A DNA stretch of 64,000 nt from Streptomyces sp. CB02261 (GTDB lineage: Bacteria > Actinomycetota > Actinomycetes > Streptomycetales > Streptomycetaceae): contig NZ_LIVX01000005.1 of assembly GCF_001905665.1 (NCBI RefSeq), forward strand, positions 396,134 to 460,133, read 5' to 3'. Positions 54,453 through 63,074 of the stretch are shown here, one piece after another. A program made the position numbers and the translations under genes. Position 1 is the first letter of the stretch. Each line of letters starts with the position of its first letter. The notes below the pieces were generated by a model that saw only the letters and a program-made list of their open reading frames with translations, did no database searches and was not told the origin of the DNA.

Positions 54453-55098
54453 TCAGCCTCCCCCGTGGTCTGCTGCTGCGGCCCAGCGGCGGATCTGTAG
54501 GTCGGGATGGAGCCGGGCGGATGCGAGTGTGGTTTCAAGTAGTTCGTGCAGGTGTGGCGGGTAGGCCGTGCGGGAGGTGGGCAGATCCAGCAGGACACAG
54601 TGGCCCATCCACAGGTCGGTGGCTGCGGCGAAGACCCGTAGGGCTGCCTCCAGCCAGGCGGCCTTGATGTCCTGTGACTCGTCCAGTGCGGGATCACGCA
54701 CCCCGCCGGGGGCGTACGCCGGAGACCGGTCTGCACGCAAGGGTACGTGGGCGCTGTACCAGGCCCGCACGGCACCAGCGCGCTCGGCATCCGTGCCGAC
54801 CCGCAGGTAGTCGACCAGTGCCGTCACACGGCGGCGTCCGAACGCATAGACCGCCGGCTCGACGAACCAGCGGCAGAAGCTGGGATCCGGGTCGTACACG
54901 GCTGCCGCCATCAGCGGGGCGAACCACTTCTCGGGCAGACTTGCACGTTCGAGCAGGGGCTTACGCACCACGTGGGCGAGGTGGCGGGCATGTCGGTCTT
55001 TCCACGGGGACGTCTACGACGCCCAGCAGCCGGGCCACCTCTGTCACGCATGTCAGGAATGAACGCGGTTCTTTGCCGTGCTGCTCGTCTTCGGCCAC
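54453..55098 (-). pseudogene. Hypothetical protein gene with a frameshift
   Basis: From GTG 55098 the first frame reads VAEDEQHGKEPRSFLTCVTE then VARLLGVVDV. The sense then moves to another frame near 55003-55018 and continues WKDRHARHLAHVVRKPLLER, EKWFAPLMAAAVYDPDPSFC, FVEPAVYAFGRRRVTALVDY and YAPGGVRDPALDESQDIKAA to the stop. Both parts have good codon use and fit one protein of about 210 residues, so a small indel has broken the gene. If translation starts at GTG 54971 a truncated 172-residue product remains possible. No family is known to me. It lies within a zone of transposase remnants. Confidence 0.65.
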
Positions 55099-55213
55099 GG
55101 CAGCATTCTGGACTGCCCGGGTCGGCAGGCGCAGCCCCGGTGGCTCTTGGTACTTGGGCGGAAGAGCACTTGCTCGGCCTCTTTGGGTGGAACGATCACG
55201 GCGTGGCTGGTGT

Positions 55214-55472
55214 GATCACACCATCGCCGAGCGGTCGAAGAACTACCGGTACTCCACCGACCACCAGGTCGTCATCGACACCGACACCAGCGCGTCGTCG
55301 TGGTGGGCCGACCGCTCTCCGGGAAGCGAAACGACTACAAGGCGTGGGAGGAATCCGGGGCCAAGGCCGCCGTCGGCAATACCCTCGTGATCGCCGACGG
55401 CGCTTGCCCGGGCATCGGACTCGTCATCCCACACCGTCGCGAGCGCGGGCCGGACAGAACTGCCGGACTGGG
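55214..55472 (+). pseudogene. Middle fragment of a DDE transposase
   Basis: The frame reads DHTIAERSKNYRYSTDHQVV then IDTDTS. After one frameshift near 55290 it continues RLVVVVGRPLSGKRNDYKAW and NTLVIADGACPGIGLVIPHR, ending at LPDW-like AGLG. This is the catalytic middle of the transposase whose C-terminus (from EHN) is found at 11826. Here the similarity ends just where that fragment begins. Both lie on the plus strand. Confidence 0.7.
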
Positions 55473-55519
55473 AACATCCGAGGCCACCACCGGCTGCAAA
55501 CGAAAAAGGAGTACTCAGC

Positions 55520-55960
55520 ATGGCGATTCAGCGGATGGATAACGTCGGCATCGTCGTCGAGGATATGGATGCTGCCATCGCGTTCTTCGTGAAACTCGGT
55601 ATGGAACTCGAGGGCCGGGGGGAGGTTGAGGGCCTCTTCGCCGACCAGTGCACCGGACTCGACGGCGTCCGATGTGACATCGCGATGCTCAAGACCCCGG
55701 ACGGGCACAGCCGGCTCGAGCTCGCGAAGTACCGTAGCCCCGCTGTGATCAGTGCCGGTCCGCGCAAGCGGCCGCACAACATTCTGGGCACGCACCGCGT
55801 CATGTTCGCCGTCGACGACATCGAGGACACCGTTGCCCGTCTGCGCCCTCATGGTGCCGAACTCGTCGGCGAGATCGCCCGGTTCGAGGACAGCTATCTG
55901 CTCTGCTACCTCCGTGGCCCGGAGGGCATCATCATCGGACTGGCTCAGCAACTGCACTGA
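55520..55960 (+). CDS. VOC (glyoxalase/bleomycin-resistance) superfamily protein
   Basis: A 146-residue protein with two beta-alpha-beta-beta-beta modules: RMDNVGIVVEDMDAAIAFFV at the N-terminus and HRVMFAVDDIEDTVARLRPH near residue 92. Each provides part of a metal or ligand site, and a Glu in CYLRGPEGIIIGLAQ closes the second module. VOC proteins include lyases, dioxygenases and drug-binding proteins, and this one cannot be assigned. The start is preceded by AAAAAGGAG. It begins 47 bases after the transposase fragment, so its promoter may be altered or supplied by that fragment. Confidence 0.88.
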   Translation: MAIQRMDNVGIVVEDMDAAIAFFVKLGMELEGRGEVEGLFADQCTGLDGVRCDIAMLKTPDGHSRLELAKYRSPAVISAGPRKRPHNILGTHRVMFAVDDIEDTVARLRPHGAELVGEIARFEDSYLLCYLRGPEGIIIGLAQQLH

Positions 55961-56805
55961 CACGCGGCACAGGCGGAGCCGGAGCTGGGGAGAGGAGCTC
56001 GGCGCCCGATCGATCAGCCGCCGCAGCGCCCGGCCCGGCCCCCAGCCGGCACGTCGGCGATCCGTGCTGCGCAGGATCCGCGTACCGGACCGCGTCCGTC
56101 AGCACCCCAGGGACGACGCCGGTCGGCTGGGCATCGGGCCCGTTCCGTACAGGCGTCGGCTTCTACGCACGGGCATACTCGCCGGGGGCCAGCGACGACG
56201 GTCGGGAATCCACCTGCGCAGGATCCACACGACGGCGCGCAGCTTCCAGTCGCCGGGGGAGCGGACTTCGGAGATGAGCGCGGCGGTGCTCCTGCCGATC
56301 GACCGCGACGCTTCCTCGCTCGACTCCGGGTCCAGGAGTCTGTCGCAGTTGAACCAGGCCAAGCCCCATGCGACCCGGATTCCGTAATTCCAAAGAGCTG
56401 AGCCCGCGAATGTACCTGGACGCAAGGGATGGAAAAGAACACGTCATCGTCACGCACCGCGAGTGAGCTGCGGATGGCTCTGTCTCACCCTCCAGCCCTA
56501 CGGGCGCCCTGCCCCTGGCCCCCGGGCCAAGATCGTCATGAGAGTGCAGTCCTACGTCTCCCTGCTGATCTTCGGGCTGGAGGTCACCGGCGCCGTAGGC
56601 GTCCTCGCCTGAGCGATTGACGACTCCGGACGAGCCCCGCGCCCTGATGCGTGGGCCCGGACGGGGCACTTCGGCGGCGTCGCCGGTCGTGACGCGCCGC
56701 AGTGTTTCAGCGACTCGGTAGCTTCTCGGCCAGGTGCCCTCACACGTGGACGCCCATGGGTCACGCGCCGACCCGTCGATGACCGTCCGAAGCAAGGAGA
56801 GTCGC
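55961..56805. other. Mostly non-coding stretch
   Basis: Contains the weak minus-strand candidate listed separately and, on the plus strand at 56538-56612, a 24-residue hydrophobic frame (MRVQSYVSLLIFGLEVTGAV) too short to judge. Nothing else recognised. Confidence 0.35.
56099..56425 (-). CDS. Possible small hypothetical protein
   Basis: A 108-residue frame with coding-like content in its first two thirds: GSALWNYGIRVAWGLAWFNC, DPESSEEASRSIGRSTAALI and DWKLRAVVWILRRWIP. The tail is basic and low-complexity, and a better-looking ending (SLAPGEYARA, stop at 56163) occurs in a neighbouring frame, so the 3' part may be frameshifted. No family recognised. Confidence 0.35.
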   Translation of the reverse strand: MRPGTFAGSALWNYGIRVAWGLAWFNCDRLLDPESSEEASRSIGRSTAALISEVRSPGDWKLRAVVWILRRWIPDRRRWPPASMPVRRSRRLYGTGPMPSRPASSLGC

Positions 56806-57657
56806 ATGTCCCGACCGATCACCGTGGGAGTGGACGGCTCCGAAGGAAGTGTGGCGGCACTGGACTGGGCCGCCGACGAAGCGGCGCTGCGCGGCACCAC
56901 CTTGCGGCTGGTGTACGCCACCCGATGGCAGCAGCACCAGCTGCAGGCGGTCAAGGTGTCGCACCAGGACCGTGCCGATGAGGCGGAAGGCGTGCTCGCC
57001 CTCACCCAGCAGCGTGTCCGGGCTCGGCGCCCGGATCTGGAGGTGACCGCCGACGAGATCGAGGACGCCCCCGCGAACGTGCTCCTCGCAGGTGCTTCGG
57101 ACGCTGAGCTGCTGGCGGTCGGATCGCACGGCCTCGGCAGCGTTCGCGGCTTCGTGGTCGGTTCGGTGGGGCAAGAGGTCGTCGCGGACGCGAAGCGCCC
57201 CGTCGTGCTGGTGCGCCCCGGGTACGGAGAGGCCGGAAAGGCTGCCGTAGGCGGCAACGGCCCCGGGAAGGTGGTTCTCGGACTCGACGTGAACGAGGTA
57301 CACGACGAGCTCCTCGAGTTCGCGTTCGACTTCGCCGGGCGCCACAGTGTCCCGCTGGAGATCCTGCACAGCCGGCACCGCTCCTTCCTGCATCACTCCA
57401 CGGCAGCGGAAGACCCGGACACGCAGTCGGCGCTCTCCGGCGCGGTAAGCCCCTTCCGTGCCAGGTTCCCGGCAGTGGAGTTGACCGAGGTGGCCGCTCA
57501 GGGCCGACCGGCCGAGCACCTCGTCGAGGCGGCGACGGACGCCCGTCTCGTGATCGTCGGCCGACGCAGGGCGGCCAAGGGTTCCCACATCGGGTCCGTC
57601 ACCCACGCCGTCATCCACCACGCCTCCTGCCCGGTGGCCGTGGTGCCGCACACCTGA
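56806..57657 (+). CDS. Universal stress protein, tandem UspA domains
   Basis: A 283-residue cytoplasmic protein with two UspA domains. The first is SRPITVGVDGSEGSVAALDW through LLAVGSHGLGSVRGFVVGSV (about residues 1-138). The second is KVVLGLDVNEVHDELLEFAF through VIVGRRRAAKGSHIGSVTHA (about 155-283). The G-2x-G-9x-G(S/T) ATP-loop is conserved in the first domain (GSHGLGSVRG...GSV) and altered in the second (GRRRAAKGSHIGSVTHAVI). Such proteins help survival under stress or stasis, in some cases through ATP binding. The start is fixed by AAGGAGA. Monocistronic. Confidence 0.92.
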   Translation: MSRPITVGVDGSEGSVAALDWAADEAALRGTTLRLVYATRWQQHQLQAVKVSHQDRADEAEGVLALTQQRVRARRPDLEVTADEIEDAPANVLLAGASDAELLAVGSHGLGSVRGFVVGSVGQEVVADAKRPVVLVRPGYGEAGKAAVGGNGPGKVVLGLDVNEVHDELLEFAFDFAGRHSVPLEILHSRHRSFLHHSTAAEDPDTQSALSGAVSPFRARFPAVELTEVAAQGRPAEHLVEAATDARLVIVGRRRAAKGSHIGSVTHAVIHHASCPVAVVPHT

Positions 57658-57940
57658 TGGACCAGGCGGCCGTGCATCCACCCCGGCCGCTGTCCCGTCC
57701 GGCCCGTCCTCCCGCAGTGCCACGACCCAAGCGCCTGGATCCCGGTGTCACCCCCTGCCGACGGCGTGGACATCGGCTGGCCCGTTGCTCAAGCGGGGTG
57801 CGGCGTCATCAGGGCGATGTGCCACATCCAACAGGAGGTGGCTTCGGAGCACAGGTCAGCTTCGGAGCAAAGAGGTCATCTACGCACCGATGGGAGGATC
57901 CACACGCCACGCCGTCAGACGCCCTACTCGTGACGGCAGA

Positions 57941-58441
57941 TCAGTCCGTCGCCTCGCGAACGTCCTTTCCCTGCTCCGCGAACGCCTTGAAATCCTGCAT
58001 GTGCTGCAGCGACTGCTTGCGGAAGGCGCCGGGCATCAGAAGCCCCACCAGCTTCATCAGAAAGCCGCTGAACCGGTATTCGTTCTCGCTCTCCCAGAGC
58101 GTCGTTTCCGGGCCGGCTTCGGTAAGCCGGTCGCGCACGGCACTCCACATGCCCTCGCCGACGATCTCGCGGTCGAAGTGAACGACGCTCGTTCCCGGAA
58201 CCTCGCGCAGGTCTTCCGGTTGCCGGCGTGTGATGGTCTCGGTGCACTCGATCTCGCGCCGGCCCATCTGCATCACGACCCGTGACTTGGTGCCGAGGTG
58301 CCCGTGCTCCCCACTCAGCGGCTCGTGCAGCACCAGGCCCCGCAGCCATTTCGGCAGGTGTGCCGGGTCGGCGAGCAGCTGGGCCACCTTCTCCCGCGGC
58401 AGGGTGATCTCGATGGAGACGGTGTATTTCATGGTGCGCAT
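57941..58441 (-). CDS. SRPBCC family (START-like) protein
   Basis: A 166-residue helix-grip protein that should hold a hydrophobic ligand. The N-terminus KYTVSIEITLPREKVAQLLA and following DPAHLPKWLRGL are typical of the polyketide-cyclase/dehydrase-like branch. A beta-sheet core (SRVVMQMGRREIECTETITR, VHFDREIVGEGMWSAVRDRL) and a long C-terminal helix (FRKQSLQHMQDFKAFAEQGK) follow. A good ribosome site (AAAGGAAAAG) favours the ATG at MRTMKYT. Not beside a polyketide cluster, so the ligand is unknown. Confidence 0.88.
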   Translation of the reverse strand: MRTMKYTVSIEITLPREKVAQLLADPAHLPKWLRGLVLHEPLSGEHGHLGTKSRVVMQMGRREIECTETITRRQPEDLREVPGTSVVHFDREIVGEGMWSAVRDRLTEAGPETTLWESENEYRFSGFLMKLVGLLMPGAFRKQSLQHMQDFKAFAEQGKDVREATD

Positions 58442-58914
58442 CAGTCTTTTCCTTTGGGGCAACGTGCTCTCGTACTGCCCGTTGTTCTCCTCGGTAGAGG
58501 GTACTGCATTTCGTGTCCCAGAATTGAAGCTGACGGGGTGCAGGGTGAGTATCTTCCTGCCTTCTAGGAATGGTCGGGTTCGCGAACTCGAGAAGCCAGA
58601 TGCGGCGGAATGCAACCAGACTGGGTCCAGGCCGATAGTCAAGATCAGCACCGTCCAGAGCGTTCCGAAGCCACCCGCCCTGACACGCTCCGGCTCTGAA
58701 TGTCGCCCCCTGGGGATGACGCCCCCACTGAGCTGTTGATCATGTCCCGGGTTGGGGCATGGACCACCGCATGGGAAAGCAGACCGAGTGGCCGAGGCGT
58801 GTGCTCTGGGATTGGCTGCACCGGCCAAGGGCACGGAGCCGTCCGGGTTGATCACTGTGTCGCAGGGTGACCACCAAGTCGCGTCCCGCGGGGATCCGGG
58901 CGTCTCGTCGGCCG
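58442..58914. other. Promoter region and non-coding stretch
   Basis: Probably holds the SRPBCC promoter in its first 100 bases (less GC-rich). No gene or hairpin recognised before the transposase remnant. Confidence 0.35.
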
Positions 58915-59155
58915 GAGTTGAGCGCGGCGAGGAAGGCGGAGCCGATACGCCTCCGGGACTGCCCCGCTTTGAGCCGGTGGTTCGGGCGGCCTTCCTTGAG
59001 CCTGCAGCGTGCTGATGGGCCGGCAGGTGGTTGAGTCGATGCCGACCTCACTCCAGCCCAACCGGCCCTCCGCGTCGGCTCGGGCCTGGACGGCTCTGAG
59101 GATTCGGTCCCGGGCTCCTTCCTCCGACCAGCGACGATGGCTTGCAAAGACGGTC
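58915..59155 (-). pseudogene. IS5-family transposase remnant
   Basis: Reads VFASHRRWSEEGARDRILRA, VQARADAEGRLGWSEVGIDS and TTCR, then in another frame HQHAAGSRKAARTTGSKRGS. This is the region around the first catalytic Asp of IS5-type transposases (DST..RAHQHAAG). Both ends are missing and frames are broken. It abuts the 3' end of the DUF4157 gene. Confidence 0.7.
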
Positions 59156-59156
59156 G

Positions 59157-60434
59157 CTACTCTCCGTTGATGAGCCGGTTCTTGATCTGGAGCAAATTGT
59201 CGAGCGCGGTGAAGATGTGTCCGAAAGCTGTGTTCATGTCCTGCATCGCGGGAGTGAACCAGGCATCGACGACACTCGCCCCGTGTCGCGTCCTGAGGTA
59301 CGTGAGCGCGGCACGGTCGACGATCGTGTTGGCGAGAGCGGTGCGCAGCTCGGGCACGGACCTGAGACCGAGGTTCTCCTGGAAGATGTTGTCGGGGTGA
59401 CAGCTGTTCGCCAGAGTCAGGATGTCCTGCTTGTACCGGCCGAAGAGCTCGGCGTTGTCGTCGTCGCCGTTTCCTGAGGGCACGGTCCCGTAGAGCGCGT
59501 GACGTCGGCGGGTGTTCAGAGTGGCGATCAGGTCAGGGGTGAGCTGATTCGCCGCGGTTGCCGCTGCCTGCACCCGGAGGCGCATGAACGCCACCGTCGT
59601 GTCGTCCTGGTTCATCCCGTCGCCCTGTACCGGGTGGAGCCGTCGAGCGAGCGCCCCGCCATTCGTCCTGCAAGCGGCTTTGAACTCGGTGGCCAGGGTC
59701 GAGACGTCGTTGAAAACGTGTTCCCCCTGCGCGTGATCGACTCCGGCAGTGCTGTTGTTCTGCCCGATCACCCGCTGGACCCCGACCTCCCCGGACCCGG
59801 TTCGCCGCCCCCGGTCGTCGGCTGGCGCGCGGGCGACCACCGTAGGTGCAGGACCGCTCATCACGCGGTCGGCGTTGGCCTCCGCCTCACGCTCGTAGCG
59901 GTCGGAGGGATCGGAGACCTTGAGCCCGGCGCCGTTGTCGGTACCGGCGACCGGTCCCTGGCGCTGCTGGATGACGTGGGTCAGCTCGTGGGCGAGGGTG
60001 TGCCTGTCGTCGCCGCCGGCGCCGATGACGACATGGTTGCCGGAGGTATAGGCGCGGGCGCCGACCTCGGCCGCGGAGGCCTTGGCCGCGCTGTCGTCGT
60101 GGACCCGGACGTCGGAGAAGTCCGCGCCCAGCCTGGACTCCATGTCGGTGCGGGTGGCGTCGTCGAGCGGACGGCCAGAGGTGCGCACCACGTCGTGGAC
60201 GGCCGACCGCTGCACCGCGGGCCGCTCGACCGCCTGATGGCCGCAGCCGGCCGAGTGCTGATGCTGCTCCTGCGCCCAGGGGTGCCCGGCCTGGCGCAGG
60301 AGCTGGATCAGGGCCCTGTTCCCGGCGGTGCGCTGGATGTCCAGCGCGACGGACGGGGCGAGATGAGCTCGCGCCGCGGCCTGCTGACGCGGGCGTTCAG
60401 GATCCGGGGACCGATGGTCGGTTTGGCGGGCCAT
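59157..60434 (-). CDS. DUF4157 (eCIS core domain) protein with unknown C-terminal domain
   Basis: A 425-residue protein. An N-terminal segment LDIQRTAGNRALIQLLRQAG, common at the start of streptomycete eCIS-associated proteins, is followed by the DUF4157 domain (about residues 75-160). This includes the metalloprotease-like motif HTLAHELTHVIQQRQG and the preceding LGADFSDVRVHDDSAAKASA. After a linker with DRYEREAEANADRVMSG, the last 200 residues form a helical domain with cysteines (KAACRTNGGALARRL, LANSCHPDNIFQENLGLRSV) that I do not recognise. DUF4157 proteins are often cargo or cargo adaptors of extracellular contractile injection systems. No eCIS structural gene lies in this window. Confidence 0.85.
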   Translation of the reverse strand: MARQTDHRSPDPERPRQQAAARAHLAPSVALDIQRTAGNRALIQLLRQAGHPWAQEQHQHSAGCGHQAVERPAVQRSAVHDVVRTSGRPLDDATRTDMESRLGADFSDVRVHDDSAAKASAAEVGARAYTSGNHVVIGAGGDDRHTLAHELTHVIQQRQGPVAGTDNGAGLKVSDPSDRYEREAEANADRVMSGPAPTVVARAPADDRGRRTGSGEVGVQRVIGQNNSTAGVDHAQGEHVFNDVSTLATEFKAACRTNGGALARRLHPVQGDGMNQDDTTVAFMRLRVQAAATAANQLTPDLIATLNTRRRHALYGTVPSGNGDDDNAELFGRYKQDILTLANSCHPDNIFQENLGLRSVPELRTALANTIVDRAALTYLRTRHGASVVDAWFTPAMQDMNTAFGHIFTALDNLLQIKNRLINGE

Positions 60435-60855
60435 GGAGGTGGCGCCTTCCGTGCAGAGGGTCAGATTCGACCCCACGACACAGCATCGGACCGGCCGGAG
60501 GTATGCCTCGACGGGCAGGAGAGAGGGCAGCGTCAACTGCCCGAGCACCCAGACCGGAGCGGCCGACGGGACGAGGCCGGCCGCGCCCGGAGCGGCCGTA
60601 CGCCCCACCGGGGCCGTCGCGCCTGCCAGCGTCGGTCGGCGGTGACGCGCGGAAGCCGTCGGCTCCCCGATACGTCCTGCCGGTACCGGCGCCCTGGACC
60701 GCTGCTCCGGGCCAACTGCCCGGACCGCCGCCCCGCGTCACCGTGAGCCGTCCGTACAGAAGCCCGCCCGGCTTCTGTCCACCCGACGACGGAGCCCGAC
60801 AGGATGGCAGGATGGTGCCCTCAGTTAGATACCGGAGGGCGCCCATCCTGTGGTG
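60435..60855. other. Non-coding gap
   Basis: Holds the probable promoter of the DUF4157 gene. No other gene or strong hairpin seen. Confidence 0.35.
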
Positions 60856-61002
60856 CTAGCGGCGGATGTTGACCCTGATGCCGCCGCCGGTGGAGGCGGC
60901 ATCGATGGTGGCGGCCGGTCCGGTGGCTCGGGAGTGGCCGGTCAAGGTGAGGAGGACGACGGCGACCAGTGCGGTGATGCCGACGGTCACCATGGCTGTC
61001 AC
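60856..61002 (-). CDS. Small membrane peptide
   Basis: A 48-residue frame from GTG (or 45 from ATG 60993): a hydrophobic helix VTVGITALVAVVLLTLTG, then a polar tail HSRATGPAATIDAASTGGGI and a basic end (RVNIRR). Codon use is excellent, and the frame is open upstream to the stop of the regulator gene 110 bases away, so it is probably the last cistron of that operon. Function unknown; it is too short for family recognition. Confidence 0.55.
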   Translation of the reverse strand: MTAMVTVGITALVAVVLLTLTGHSRATGPAATIDAASTGGGIRVNIRR

Positions 61003-61111
61003 CGCGCGGTGGGACGGAAGCGTGGATGAGGGCCAGGTTCGGGCGCGGGGCAGTTCGCCGGCTGTGGGCGGCCGGGTATCCCGCAGGCTGTCTGGCTGAT
61101 ACTTGGAGCGG

Positions 61112-61783
61112 CTACTTCGTGTAGTTGTAGACGGTCGCCCGGGAGACGCCGAGCCGGTCGGCGATGAGCTGTGCGGAACTGCGGGTCTCGAAGAACCCCT
61201 TGCGATGCAGATGCCGGACCAGTTCACGCTTCTGGTCGCGGTTGAGGCTGCGGGGGGTGCTGGAGCGCTTGGCGGCGAAGGAGTCGATGACCGAACGGAG
61301 TTCGCGTCCTGTACGGTCGCGTAGCGTCTCCAGAGACTCACCCCGGTGTTCGACGTCCGTGGCGACGAGGTTGGCCAGGGTCAGGGCCAGTGGGGACAGC
61401 GTGCTGACGTCCAGGTTCAGGCAGAGGGCCGCGACATAGCGTCCTTCGGCGTTCTTGATGCCGATCGAGGTGCTCTTGGCCGGGCGCCCGTCGGGGAACC
61501 GGTTGCTGTAGTTCTGGATGACGCTGGGGTAGTCGGGATCCGCGATGCGGCGCAGCCCCAGCTCGGTTGCGGAGTCGCCGACCTGCCGCCCGGACAGGTT
61601 GTTCTCGATGGCGCGGATGGCGCTGTCGGGCCGGCGCAGGTCATGGAGGACGACTTCGCACAGACCGGGGAACATGCGCCCGATGGCGACGGCGATGCGC
61701 TCGGCTTCCCGTACGAGGTGCTCGTCCTCGTCCTCCTGGACAAGATGTTCGTCGGTGGGGTCGTTGTCGGCGGGGTGTGTCAT
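61112..61783 (-). CDS. YheO-like PAS/HTH transcriptional regulator (DauR family)
   Basis: A 223-residue regulator with an N-terminal YheO-type PAS domain (AIGRMFPGLCEVVLHDLRRP, then ENNLSGRQVGDSATELGLRR and SIGIKNAEGRYVAALCLNLD). A C-terminal helix-turn-helix (FETRSSAQLIADRLGVSRAT, VYNYTK) follows. Relatives include DauR, a repressor of D-arginine catabolism that responds to an amino acid. Here it follows a PLP-dependent threonine-synthase-like gene by 24 bases in the same operon, so it probably senses that enzyme's substrate or product. The likely operator is the symmetric sequence near 63.06 kb. Confidence 0.9.
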   Translation of the reverse strand: MTHPADNDPTDEHLVQEDEDEHLVREAERIAVAIGRMFPGLCEVVLHDLRRPDSAIRAIENNLSGRQVGDSATELGLRRIADPDYPSVIQNYSNRFPDGRPAKSTSIGIKNAEGRYVAALCLNLDVSTLSPLALTLANLVATDVEHRGESLETLRDRTGRELRSVIDSFAAKRSSTPRSLNRDQKRELVRHLHRKGFFETRSSAQLIADRLGVSRATVYNYTK

Positions 61784-61807
61784 CGCGCCTCCCTTTCCTG
61801 GTGCGGC

Positions 61808-62965
61808 TCAGTCGACGGGCTCGGCGAACACCGAGGCCATCTTCTCGGCGGACTTCAGCCCCGCACCGGTGAGCACGACCACGGTTGTCTCATCCGGAGT
61901 GATTTCCCCGGTCGCCATGAAGTGGTCGAGGGCCGCCGCGGCGACGCTGCTGGTCGGCTCGGCGTACAGGCCTCGCGCGCTCAGTGCGCGGACCGCGGCG
62001 TGGATCTGCGCCTCCGGGACGGCGTACGCGGCGCCGTCGGAGCGGCGGATGGCATCCACCGCCTCAGGCAGCCGGACCGGGGCGGCGATGGACGCGCCCT
62101 CGGCGATCGTCGGCACCCGCTCGCCGCGGCGGCCCGGCTCGACACCGTTGAACGTGTCGGCGATGGTCGCCCAGTGCTCCGGCTGCCCGACGAACAAGCG
62201 CGGACGCCTGTCGATCTGTCCGGCGGCGAGCAGTTCACCGAAGGCGAGGTCGCAGCCGATGACGTTGCTCCCGGCGCCGGCCACGAGGACGACGTTGTCG
62301 GGCGCGGTGAATCCGAGGGACTCCCACATCTCGTAGGCGATGGTCTTGGTGCCCTGGATGAACATGGGGTGCCAGTTGTGGCTGGCGTAGGGGATGCGCT
62401 CCGACTGGCGGATCGCCTCGTCCGAGACCTCGTCGCGGGTGCCGCCCACGAGCTCGACCTCGGCTCCATAGGCGCGGGCCTGGAGGATCTTGGCCGCTGA
62501 GGTGGCGGCGGGGACGATGATCTTGGCGCGGATGCCGGCAGCTGCGGCGTAGGCGGCGACTGCGGCACCGCCGTTGCCCGAACTGTCCTCAAGCACGCGG
62601 TCGGCGCCGAGTGCCGCGAGGTGGGACATCATCACCGATACGCCCCGGTCCTTGAAGCTGGAGGTCGGGTTGAACCACTCAAGCTTGAAGTGCACGCGCT
62701 GGCCGGCCCAGTCGAGCGGGACCATGGGCGTGCACCCTTCGCCCAGGCTGACCCGGCGGGCGGCCGGGACGGGCAGGGCCGCGTGGTAGCGCCACAGGGA
62801 CCGCTCGGCGGTGTCGATCTGCTCGGGGCGCAGGCCCGGCAGTGCACTCACGGCGAGGGGGCTGCCGTCCTTGCCCCGCCAGCAAGGGGCGTCAAGGGGG
62901 TAGCGCTTTCCGGACCGGTCGTACAGGTCGGGGGCGGTATCGGCTGGGTGCTGTTCGGTGTGCAT
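61808..62965 (-). CDS. PLP-dependent fold-type II enzyme, threonine synthase-like
   Basis: A 385-residue beta-family PLP enzyme (threonine synthase, threonine/serine dehydratase, diaminopropionate lyase group). The PLP lysine is in FNPTSSFKDRGVSVMMSHLA near residue 110. The phosphate-binding loop is the Gly-rich AGAGSNVIGCD near 240, and SSGNGGAAVAAYAAAAGIRA precedes it. An N-terminal Zn-ribbon-free lid (ERSLWRYHAALPVP) and a SLGEGCTPMVPL segment resemble threonine synthase. The regulator neighbour of the YheO/DauR type suggests amino-acid catabolism rather than housekeeping threonine synthesis (inference). The start is supported by a weak GGAA site. Confidence 0.88.
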   Translation of the reverse strand: MHTEQHPADTAPDLYDRSGKRYPLDAPCWRGKDGSPLAVSALPGLRPEQIDTAERSLWRYHAALPVPAARRVSLGEGCTPMVPLDWAGQRVHFKLEWFNPTSSFKDRGVSVMMSHLAALGADRVLEDSSGNGGAAVAAYAAAAGIRAKIIVPAATSAAKILQARAYGAEVELVGGTRDEVSDEAIRQSERIPYASHNWHPMFIQGTKTIAYEMWESLGFTAPDNVVLVAGAGSNVIGCDLAFGELLAAGQIDRRPRLFVGQPEHWATIADTFNGVEPGRRGERVPTIAEGASIAAPVRLPEAVDAIRRSDGAAYAVPEAQIHAAVRALSARGLYAEPTSSVAAAALDHFMATGEITPDETTVVVLTGAGLKSAEKMASVFAEPVD

Positions 62966-63050
62966 GGGCGGTTCCGGCTTCCCCTCGCTCGACGTGCCGT
63001 CGCTGCGTCTTCCGACCCGGCAGGCACCCTGCCATCCCCATCCTAGATGA

Positions 63051-63074
63051 ACTTTCCAGGTATACACAGAAAGT
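63051..63074. promoter_or_regulatory. Symmetric candidate operator of the PLP enzyme operon
   Basis: ACTTTC - three bases - GTATAC - three bases - GAAAGT, a fully symmetric 24-bp site in an AT-richer island, 86 bases upstream of the PLP-enzyme start codon. It is well placed for the YheO-type regulator encoded in the operon. Confidence 0.65.

Noticed and set aside
8816-55472. The interval considered as an integrative conjugative element or phage.
   Set aside because: No integrase, excisionase, att repeat, transfer, relaxase or structural phage gene is visible.
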